Shown here: one piece after another, positions 55,209 through 64,000 of the stretch
How the letters are laid out: the number at the start of each line of letters is the position of its first letter
Numbering within the stretch: the first letter of the stretch is position 1
From: Camellia lanceoleosa
Lineage: Eukaryota > Streptophyta > Magnoliopsida > Ericales > Theaceae
Length of the DNA stretch: 64,000 bases
Assembly: GCA_025200525.1 (NCBI GenBank)
Contig: CM045767.1
Span: 116,682,021-116,746,020 of the forward strand
Reading direction: 5' to 3'
Notes under the pieces: model-generated
What the model was told of the DNA's origin: nothing
The model's input: only the letters and a program-made list of their open reading frames with translations
Database searches by the model: none
Translations under genes and position numbers: made by a program

Positions 55209-56725
55209 TCAATTCTGGAATAATATCGGGTCTAGAGGGAACAATTTAGGGTATCTCTTCATCATATCCTTTTCAGTTTCCCAAGTTGCATACGTCCCTC
55301 CATGATTTTTCCAATCTACTTTCACTAATGGAATTTCCCTCTTCCTCAATCTGGATTGGCCGTTCTTCACATGTGTAATCATCTTTTAGAAGTACATGTG
55401 TCGGTTTAATCACATGGAGTGGATCTCGTAGATATTCCCAAAGCATCAAAACATGAAAAACATTATGCATATTTTCCATAACTAGAGGTAAGGCCACTCG
55501 GTACGTCACAAGATTGATTTTCTCAATAATTTCAAACGGCCCAATATAACGTAAATAATTTTCTTTAAACCCAAATCAAGTTTGCCCTTTCATTGGAGTC
55601 ACTTTGATAAACACATGGTCACCGACTTCATATTCCCTCTCTCTCCTCCAGACATCCGCATAACTCTTTTGTTGATTTTGGGCAATTTTCAAAACGTTGT
55701 TGAATTAGTTTCACTTTCTCAGTTGTTTCTTGCACAAGCTCCGGTCCCAACAACGGTTTATCGTCTACTTTGCCCCAGCAAATCGAAGATCTGCATTTTC
55801 TACCATACAACAATTCATAAGGAGCCATTCTAATACTTGAGTGATAGCTGTTATTGTACAAAAACTCGACCAAGGGCAAATAGGTTCCCAATTTCCTTGG
55901 AAATCTAATACACACATTCTGAGCATCTCTTCCAAGGTCTGTATCGTTCTTTCTGATTGTCCATCTGTCTACGAGCACTACTTAATCTCAATTCAGTCCC
56001 CAAAGCTTGTTACAAACTCTACTAGAATCTTGAAGTGAACTTAGGATCTCTATCGGATACAATAGATACTAGCACGCCGTGCAATCTCACAATCCCATTC
56101 ACATAAATGTTAGCTAATTTGTCTACATTATAAAAAGTCTTCACAGGAAAAAAAGTGAGCAGACTTAGTTAAACGATCAACAACAACCCAAATAGAATCC
56201 ATACCTCAGGAGGAGCAAGGCCATCCAATAATAAAATCCATTGTAATGTGCTCCCATTTCCATTCTGATATTGGAAGCGGCTAAAGTAATCCAACGGGTC
56301 ATTGATATTTGGATTTCACTTGTTGGTAATGTAAACATTTAGCTACAAAGTCAGCAATATACTTTTTTATGCTAGGCCACCATAAATTATGTTTCAAATC
56401 TTTGTATATTTTTGTTTTCCTTTGATGCATAGCAAATTTGGAGTTATAAGCTTCAGTCATGATACGCTTTCTCAATTCAGAACAATCTGGTACACAAAGT
56501 CTTCCTTGAAATTTTAGAACATTGTCTTCGGAAACAAATCTGGGCACAATCAGAATTTTAGTAGCATTTCGACTTAACTGATCACTGATTACTGCTAACT
56601 CATGCTGATATACTGAACTCAACCCCACAAACTGAAATGCCTGAACCACACATTTGAATTTGAGATTTCTTGTATCGATCCCATACAATGCACATAGCAA
56701 GAAAGAGAACAAACACCCCAATGGG
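55209..56725 (-). pseudogene. Chromoviral integrase with chromodomain, broken
   Basis: From 56721 down: zinc-binding domain LRKRIMTEAYNSKFAMH, KDLKHNLWWPSIKKYIADFV, AKCLHYQQVK (the last Cys of the HHCC set is Tyr); a damaged core (55980-56300); [58 protein letters not shown]; then YRVALPLVMENMHNVFHVLM and the chromodomain DWKNHGGTYATWETEKDMMK, ending ILFQN at the stop 55209-55211. A small deletion before the chromodomain shifts phase. In the family the chromodomain guides integration to marked chromatin. Confidence 0.9.
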
Positions 56726-57229
56726 GGGGGAGGGTTACTTTGTCCTAACTTTTGAAATGCTCTAGGGTTTCACTATTCAAACAAGCAGTATCATACATCC
56801 TAGAAATAGGAGAGCATCCTATCCTAATTTTGAAAGGTACTATAGCTCATTATATGAACAAGGTTGGCTCTACTCTAGGGGTTCAAGTCAAGGAGACATT
56901 ACCAAAGAGTCATTTGGGTCATAACCAATAAAGATCTTAAGAAATCAGAAGAGTCAATACAGCTTCTCTTCAAAGTCTGAGAACTTTTAGATCTCAAAAG
57001 ATTATAACACAAGGCCTCCAAAGTAACGTAGAGATACGTGTAGTGTCACAAAAAGTGTGCTTGTGCTCCCACTAGTATCTGGGCAACGCAGGGACTTTAA
57101 GTGTACCAATCATGCAATGCAATAAACATATAATTGAAAATAAAAGTCATATCATGGAGTTCGAGTCAAGGTTTCATAAAATTCCCAACAAAGTCACCAG
57201 AAACTGTAACTTGCCCGGAGGGTACCCGT
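56726..57229. other. Unassigned sequence, no gene seen
   Basis: Begins at GGGTTACTTTGTCC after the chromovirus break. No long frame and no match to other parts of the window. It may belong to the internal side of the following repeat block. Confidence 0.45.
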
Positions 57230-58330
57230 GCGCATTAAACAATTCGGACCCTCAATCTCTTTGATCTAGTCTCACGAGTGCTGTAATGTGAAACATAGAT
57301 GAGAGTCCAGATTTGGCAACTTTTAGAAAATCTATTTTATTACAAAACCTTTTCCTAGAAATGGACTGCGTCATCAGATCTTAGAGTTGCCACCTAATAT
57401 TTTGAAAAATTAGGAAACCCATGACTCGTGCCAAAGCCACTGTTTGTCATAACCAAAGTTGTCTCGGTTCGGAACCTTAGATATGAGAAGGGAAGGTCTT
57501 TAATTGAGCACCCCTGCTCACCCGATCAAAAGATCGACCTTTACTAACCATGATATGAATTTTAATTTCTTTATATGTTCATGTTCTGATTATTTAATAA
57601 ATCCTAAAATTTACAATGTGAAGCATACAAGTATAGACTATGTCATATAGTTTTGAAAGAGTTTTGAAGATGTACAACCCAAATAAATTGAGTTTACTAA
57701 CATGAAAATCAACATTATTCCAAATTAAGCAACACAACCTCCATCTACTAGCATTCATAGAGTTATATCACACAAGCAAATAGCCTCATGGTAAAATACT
57801 AAACATAGTAAGAAAAACACACACAAACGGGATGCTAAAGCATAAAAACTTACATGTTTGACATCCCGCAAACAAGCTACAAAACAAAGTTAGTAAAACA
57901 TGCATGATCTTATATACAAAATCCTAATGCAATTCATTCATGAGATGTAACTAAAGCTTCGGCTTCTAAGATATGACATGTGAATCATCTCAAGAGCATT
58001 AGGTAGTGTACATAATCACATAAGAATTGATTAAATCCACAAATGCAATCAAGATGCATGAAACATAGATGCAAAGCATGGATATAACGAAAAACAAAAT
58101 ATGATGCTTATTCACAAATAAAGAAGGCGAGTAAAAGAACGGGATAGAAAGAAGCGGGGCGGGGAATTATTACAACACTTGAAGGAATAATTACAAACCA
58201 AATTAGAGAGTGATGAGGAAAATATTACAACAAAATAAATAAAAAAAACCTCACAAAACACTCAAAATAAAATAAATAAAAGAAAAAGCTTCATGTGCCT
58301 TGGAAACCACCAAAAGTTGGTTAACATCGG
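57230..58330 (-). repeat. Ogre-like LTR-related block 1 (diverged copy of 59220-60260)
   Basis: Matches block 2 in order and orientation: ATGGACTGC, AGAGTTGCCACCTAA versus AGAGTCGCCACCTAA, TTAGGAAACCC, CAAAG(T)TG(G)TCT(C)GGTTCGG-like, ACTAACC(A/G)TGATAT, CAACCTCCA, CTAAAGCATAAAA(A)CTTACAT, AGCATGCATGA and GGGATAGAAAGAA. Similarity is moderate, so the two copies are old or come from different elements. No gene. Confidence 0.65.
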
Positions 58331-58479
58331 AAGACAATACCGTCTTGTCCAAAAGAAGCTAACCGGCTGACCAAATAGGTCAGCCGGCCAACTAGGCCTA
58401 GCAAAACCTGTCTTGTTACAAAACCAAGAAAATGAATAAATAAGAAATATGTAGCTAGCTTGACTAACTACTACCGTTT

Positions 58480-59215
58480 AGATTAAAACAAGAAAACAAA
58501 AATAGAAAGTGCAAAATTATAACAAAACTAACATGAACCTAAATTAAGAAAGCAAATATAAGATAGAACATGTAAGATTGTAACAAAACTAATATGAAAC
58601 TAATATAAGAGGATAACTTTAAGCTAGGAAATCCAAGATTACTACACAACTACTATGAAACTAAAATAAGAAAACAAATATTAAGATAGAACATGCAAGA
58701 TTACAACAAAACTAACATGAACCTAAAACAAGAAAACAAATATAAGATAGAATATGCAAAATTACAACAACACTAACATGGACCTAAAACAAGAAAACAA
58801 ATCTAAAATAGAACATGCAAAATTACAACAAAACTAATGTGAAACTAAAATAAGAAAACAAAGAACATAACTACTACAAAACTAAAACAAGAAAATACAT
58901 ATAGGATAGAATATGCAAGATTACAACAAAACTAACATGAACCTAAAACAAGAAAACAAATATAAGATAGAACATGCAAGATTACAACAACACTAACATG
59001 GACCTCAAACGAGAAAACAAATATAAAATAGAACATGCAAGATTACAACAAAACTAATGTGAAACTAAAATAAGAAAACAAATAAAACAACTACTACAAA
59101 ACTAAAACAAGAAAATAAATATAGGATAGAATATGCAAGATTACAACAAAAGTAATATGAAACTAAAATAAGAAAATAAATATAAGATAGAACATAATAT
59201 GAAACTAACATAAGT
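58480..59215. repeat. AAACTAACATGAACC tandem array with 220-bp higher-order period
   Basis: About a dozen units of roughly 55-62 bp: AAACTAA(C/T)ATGAACCTAA, AACAAGAAAACAAATATAAG and ATAGAACATGCAAGATTACA. Three to four units form a higher-order repeat: AAACTAATGTGAAACTAAAA occurs at 58831 and again at 59051, exactly 220 bp apart, each followed by the same variant units. The array separates blocks 1 and 2. Non-coding. Confidence 0.92.
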
Positions 59216-62200
59216 GTAGCACATCCGCGAGGGACCTCGGCTACAGTTCGGACTCCCTTTGTGTCACGGTTCTAAATCTGAACCAAAGAGTCCAAATCCG
59301 GCAAATCGTTTGAGAAAACAGATTTTGAAAAGTAGTGCCAAACATGGACTGCTTTGCCAGATTACAGAGTCGCCACCTAAATATTTTTTAATTGGGAAAT
59401 TTAGGAAACCCTGACTCAGTGCCGAAGGCCACATGTCCGTCATCACCAAAGTGGTCTTGGCTCGGGAGCTTGGGTACAATCGGGGAAGGTCAGCTATGAG
59501 CACTTTTCGCCGTCCAAGACCGGCCTCTACTAACCGTGATATCCGTTTTGAAAACTTTATGCGTTCTTATTCGGTTATTAGCCTAGAATTACTATGTGAT
59601 GCGACAACACAAAAGTATAGGCTAGATCGCCTAACTTGGAAATAAACATTGCATATCCGTTTATCTCAAAAACGTGTTAGATTTGCTACTGCAAGTAGGC
59701 TAAAATACTTTCGACAAGTTATTCCAACTTAGGCAATCCAACCTCCACCCACAGGCATTCAAACAGTATATCACATAAGCACTTAGCCGCATGGTAGACA
59801 TACTGTCATGTTAACATTCACACGCATGCGACATGCTAAAGCATAAAACTTACATTGTACTCCGTGCCAAAACAATAAACTGGTTAGCAAAGCATGCATG
59901 ACCTAGTTCATGTTAAATGGCTAATGGATCACATACAGGGGTGCAATCTAAACAAACTCGGCTAACCTAAACATGGCACATGAGATGCAACAACTATCAC
60001 GTATTCAATTTGGAATTGAAAGTACGATGCGCTTTGCATGATGTGCCGAGCCCGATGCATGTAAACAAATGCATGAATGCACACATGCATTGCATAAGGT
60101 ATGCTAAAATAAGTATGCCCTAACCTACCATCAGCGGGTAAATAAAAGGGATAGAAAGAAATGGGGATTGGAAGACATACACCCACTCACGCACACTTAT
60201 TACAATTACGCCCTCACGGAGGGACCAAAATAATATCTGATCCCAAAATAAATGAATAAATATTACAAATTCTAATTCTTTGGATAAATAAATGTGAAAT
60301 AAAAGGGGCCCTGACCCCTACGCCTCGAGAATGATGCATGCTCGATGTCCGCCTTGCAGGAACCCGCACCATGCCATCATTGCCTCTGTTTTCTTGCCCT
60401 ATCTCCCCAAAAATTGCCAAAGTCTGGGACATGCTCCTTAAGTCAGTAGATCATCACCGGCGGATAGAATGCCCACGGCCATGTACAATAGTCACCGTTG
60501 TCAATGATGTTATCGACCACCTATACAAATGCCGGTCGGCACTCTATCTTGCCGTCGGCACAAAATTCTGAGAAAGGCAGTTTTTGACAAGCCAGAAGGT
60601 GCAAGGCATAGGATTTCTAGGCAAATGTATGCATAGCCATTGCCACACATCATGAATAGGTCTCAAGGAGACATGGCTCTTGGATCTAGGGCTATCAATT
60701 ATGCCCCTTTGGTGCATGATAGCCTAAGGAACCAAGGTTGCATTTGATGTGAAAATGCATGCAACACAAAATGCTGCTAACCAAGTCCCTATCATGACAA
60801 TATCAAGGGCCTTAGTGACATGGGAATTGAGGTATGTTTTGTCACTTGGAGTACAAACACCCCTCAATTCCCATACTTGATTTGACACCCCAAACCAAGT
60901 GATGAAATGCCACTATGCAAACATGCAAACTAGGATGTTAGCAAATTAAATACCATACAACTAACACATTAGTCATGCAAAATGCTAGAATGTAAAAAGA
61001 GGCTAGTGTGATACAAAAATGAGCTAAGTATGCAATGAGATCAACCAAGTATGCAACTAGCATGTGATAAGCATATAATGATGGTCTTAACCACCATGGG
61101 GGAGGTCTCAAACCTCCCCAAAACAAAGAGTGCCCCAAAACATAGATAAAATGCTATGCAAGCATGCAAGTTGATGGGCCTAAAACTAAGGCAACAAAGA
61201 GGGCATCTAAATGCCATTAACATGGCCATTCATGGCACATGTTGGGCAACCAAAAACAGAGATTCAACATGTAAAAATACACCCAAGTCCCACACATGGC
61301 AGCCCCAAAACAAACCAAAAGCATAAGGCATACACTATGCACATTTCAAGGCCTAAAGGACACACCCTTAAAGCATAAAAAGAGATGACAAATCTGAGCA
61401 TGTAAGCATAGCTTAGGGTCTGAAATAGCATGGAAGAGGGTTCCAAACCCTTGAAATCATAGAGGCAATGCATCCTACACATGCACCTACTTGAAGCATA
61501 CAAGCTACAATGCAAAGGGGCTATACAAAGCATGCCAAGATTGACCCAAACAACCTAGGACAGACCTTATACATGGAAAAACAAGCACATTTCCGGTTTA
61601 TGACCAGCCACAAAAACAAAAGCAAGATAGGCTAATAAAGCATGCAAACTTACGGTAAATAGAAGAGATTACAAAGCAAGTGCATGATAGAGTTACCAAA
61701 CATGGTTGAGCCCTTCTTCAATGTTGAAGAAGGGCTCAAAATAAGCCTACTTACAGTTTATTACATGCTCAAAAACAGATTATACATCAGCCAAATATTC
61801 TATGCAAGAAACATGGCATACAAGAGGATATTGAGATAGGTGCTATATCCAATCACCAAACGGCAAGGGGTCCTCAATCAAACATGAAGAGGACCCCAAA
61901 ACAAGACTATTTGAAGTTTGGGTCGGAGCCCAAAAGTGCTTGCAAGCAAGGCTTAGATATGAAGCAAGAAAAGGCTAGAAAGGGGAAGATGAAGACTTAC
62001 CCTTGAAGACCAGCAAACCAGCACCTCTTGGACCAAGTTTAGGTGCTCCTAAGCTCTGAAGAACAGCCCCAAGTCGCTGGAATGGAGCAAGGGTGCCTTG
62101 TGCTATGAGTTGTAGGGGAAATGGCCCAAGAACAAGGTTGTTTGGAGGTGAAATGAGATAGATATGGAGAGAGGGGGTGGGATCTATATGTATATATCAG

Positions 62201-63363
62201 ATATACACATATATCTGCTGGTTTTTTGTTCCAAGCCTCCAACCCTAGACAAAGGAGAAGAGAAGAGCTTATATAGGCCAAGTATAAGCTCTTAACTTAA
62301 TGGCTAAGCAAATGGAAAGGGTCAAAGGGGCCAAGGGGGGGTGCAAGGCTTCTAGGAGAAGCTAATACAGCTGGCCAAGCTTCTCCAAGAAGCTTGGCCA
62401 AAGGGTTCAAGCTTCTAGAAGCTTTAAGGGGTCAAAAGGCTCAAAAGGTTGCAAAGGGGTAAGTGATAGCTACGGGTCTCAGATGGCCGAGAGCCCTTCA
62501 ACAAAGTTGAAGAGGGGCACAAAATAAGAAGCTTTTTAGTTTACGACCAAGCCCAAAGCAGCCCACAAGTACGCCTAAAGTACGGTGCAAAACAGGCCTA
62601 AAAAGAGGTAAAGAGACAAGTGATAGATGGAGATGTCAAACAGTAAAAGGTCCTTAATCAAACATCAAAAGGACCTCAAAATATGACTATCTCAAGTTGG
62701 TCAGGGCCCAAAATGCAAGATGAGGGTTCGGAGCCGAAACACGCATTCGGGGCCCCGAAAGTGGGTCATAGGCACCGGAATGGCATCTGACCACGAAGTG
62801 GGTATCAAATGCCCTGAGGTTCCTTGTAATGATAAAACAAAGGTTCCCACCGAAAATGAACAAAAACCGATGCGAAATGAATGCTCGGGGCCTAAACCGC
62901 GCGGTTCAAGGTCCCGAAAATGGGCTGCAGGCACCGAAAGTGGCGTACGGCCACGAAGTGGGTATCAAAGGCCCCAGTGTCCCTCGGAATGATAAAACAG
63001 AGGCACTTGCCAAAAACCGGAGAAATCAGAGATGGTTGGGCGGTCCCGAACCGAGGCACACGGCCTGACGGCTCCGAAAACCGGGAACCGGGCTCCGAAA
63101 TGGGAAAAATGGCCTGCGACCACAAAACGTAGCCTACGGCCACTGAGAGATGGTCTACGAGACCTCTCCCTCCCTTTGGGAAGAGAAAACAGAGAAAACG
63201 GAGCCTGGTTATGGCGAGACAAAGCACAAAAAGTCCTAAGTCAGGAGGCAAGGCTAAATGGCGGGGACTCGCAACCTCGTAAACGAGCACAATATGCAGC
63301 ATCACCAAGCGCTCAATTGATGACGTCTGAGTCTTAAGGTCGGTCAAAAATGGGGTGTCTCTG
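59216..63363 (-). repeat. Long LTR (about 4.1 kb) of an Ogre-like Ty3 element, tentative
   Basis: On the minus strand the right edge reads CAAAGAGGGGCAATCAG, then AGACACCCCATTTTTGACCG: a polypurine tract followed by a variant of the TGTAGACACCCC start I associate with Ogre/Tat LTRs. The block then runs down to the GAGTCGCCACC region (59366-59376) and ends near 59216. Inside are a GC-rich part with direct repeats (62710-63000: GGCACCGAAAGTGG, CCACGAAGTGGGTATCAAA twice), hairpins at 61708-62676 and a TATA-like TATATAGGCC near 62270. The 204-residue frame at 63506-62892 looks accidental. No full second LTR is in the window. Confidence 0.5.
61690..62740. repeat. Two direct copies of a hairpin-bearing module, offset about 780 bp
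   Basis: Module 1 has hairpins at 61708-61737 (perfect 14-bp stem GAGCCCTTCTTCAA, loop TG) and 61867-61897 (9-bp stem GGGGTCCTC). Module 2 has the corresponding hairpins at 62492-62518 and 62648-62676. The second pair share the loop core AATCAAACAT while stem bases differ on both sides: GGTCCTC with GAGGACC versus GGTCCTT with AAGGACC. Confidence 0.7.
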
Positions 63364-64000
63364 ATTGCCCCTCTTTGACAGAACTCGAAAGTCATAAGAA
63401 TGACGGGAGTGAATGTCAAAGCCCAGAGACGACCCATTTTTGACAAGGCCGAAGACTTAGACAAAGCAGACAAGATAGACAAAAATGTGCCCGGAGGCAG
63501 GGGCAAAATGCAAATGATATGCGGGAAGATTTTGATAATTGGACTTATACGTTACGCGAAGCCGGTTTGTATGCAAAACAATGTAATGTACTAACAAGTA
63601 CAGGTGAGGTGCGCAAGATAGCGCGATAAAATGCACGTGCAATGCAAGTAAAAGTGCACAAAATAGTGCGATGCGCAAAATAGCGCGAATGAAACAATGT
63701 AATGCACAAATCGGTCGCGAAGAAAGCGCGAAAGTAAATTGCACGGCCATGCGCGACGTCAACAAATACAGTGTAATGGAATGCACAAGATAGTGCGAGT
63801 GAGATATAGCATGCAAGTGCACAAGATAGTGCGGCGCGAAGAGAGCGCGAGTGCACAAGACGGCGATGGAGGTCGCAAGATAGCGCGATGATGTGATGCA
63901 CAAAATAGTGCGATCGCGCTAAACGGTAGCGATGCGTTAAACAACGCGAGTCAAGATGCACAAGATAGTGCACAAGATAGTGCGATGCGCTAAATAGCGC
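63364..64000 (-). other. 3' internal region of the Ogre-like element with dispersed GCACAA(G/A)ATAG(C/T)GCG repeats
   Basis: Purine-rich stretch at 63364-63385, then unique sequence to 63600, then about 15 short repeats of GCACAAGATAGTGCGA type with spacers of 10-40 bp to the window end. CpG-rich compared with the rest of the window. Frames on the minus strand up to 148 residues are Cys/His/Leu-rich artefacts of the repeat. Confidence 0.5.

Larger units (their letters stand above)
52744..56725 (-). mobile_element. 3' part of a chromoviral Ty3 element, minus strand
   Basis: 3' LTR (52744-55164), polypurine tract (55165-55178), then chromodomain, integrase and zinc domain running up to about 56725, where homology stops abruptly next to a run of eight G. 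Reverse transcriptase, protease, gag and the 5' LTR are absent, so the element is truncated at its 5' side. It shares its LTR family with the solo LTR at 32217-34659. Confidence 0.9.

Noticed and set aside
58480..59215. CRISPR-like array
   Set aside because: Units are contiguous tandem repeats without unique spacers, in plant nuclear DNA.
62892..63506. 204-codon minus-strand frame, the longest uninterrupted transposon-region frame on the right side
   Set aside because: It crosses the proposed LTR edge and polypurine tract and contains no recognisable domain; CpG-rich DNA with few stop codons explains it.
63457..63973. Leu/His/Cys-rich minus-strand frames of 142-148 codons
   Set aside because: Created by the dispersed GCACAAGATAG repeats; two overlapping phases are equally open.

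Overview
The window looks like nuclear DNA of a dicot plant. It is AT-rich, with one conserved plant gene fragment at its left edge followed by more than 60 kb of nested, decayed transposable elements. The LTR-retrotransposon lineages present (Tat-type Ty3, chromoviral Ty3, two Ty1/copia types) and many short inverted-repeat elements (MITEs) are typical of flowering plants. I see nothing bacterial and no tRNA or rRNA gene. Species cannot be told from the sequence.

Layout. 1-1262 (minus) is the intact N-terminal part of an ER-type P2A calcium pump (ECA family), running off the window edge; its 5' UTR and promoter lie at about 1263-1620. From 1.7 to 18.7 kb is AT-rich intergenic DNA holding at least ten small inverted-repeat elements, several with recognisable ends and target duplications (7770-7926 with a 9-bp duplication, 14158-14787 with 8 bp, 16249-16363 with 3 bp). 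From 18856 to about 28.4 kb is a Tat-lineage Ty3 element: 5' LTR, primer-binding site, broken gag and pol, a second RNase H, tandem repeats and a degenerate antisense reading frame, with no 3' LTR found. Two DNA elements sit inside it. From 28741 to 36308 is a minus-strand copia element whose gag is split by a 2.4-kb solo LTR (32217-34659, duplication AGGAA). From 36.5 to 38.2 kb is a cluster of nested inverted repeats. From about 40220 to 47728 is a plus-strand copia element with 1.1-kb LTRs that keeps only the reverse-transcriptase/RNase H end of pol. From 47736 to about 48861 is a non-autonomous element with two 295-bp inverted arms. From 52744 to 56725 is the 3' part of a minus-strand chromovirus with an LTR of the same family as the solo LTR. 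From about 57.2 kb to the end is repeat-rich DNA that I read as LTR and internal sequence of a large Ogre-like element, with a 220-bp higher-order tandem array and repeated hairpins.

Functionally the only gene likely to make a working protein is the calcium pump. All retroelement frames carry stops or frameshifts, many at positions expected from cytosine deamination. Insertions order some events: the copia predates the solo LTR inside its gag, and the Tat element predates both MITEs inside it.

I did not find a convincing new biological system. The observations most worth following are the antisense frame of the Tat element, hairpins that keep pairing while their sequence changes in the Ogre-like LTR, the palindromic CGCTCGAGCG array in the chromoviral LTR, the coding-like long-arm element at 47.7 kb, and the possible upstream priming at the 5' end of the plus-strand copia.
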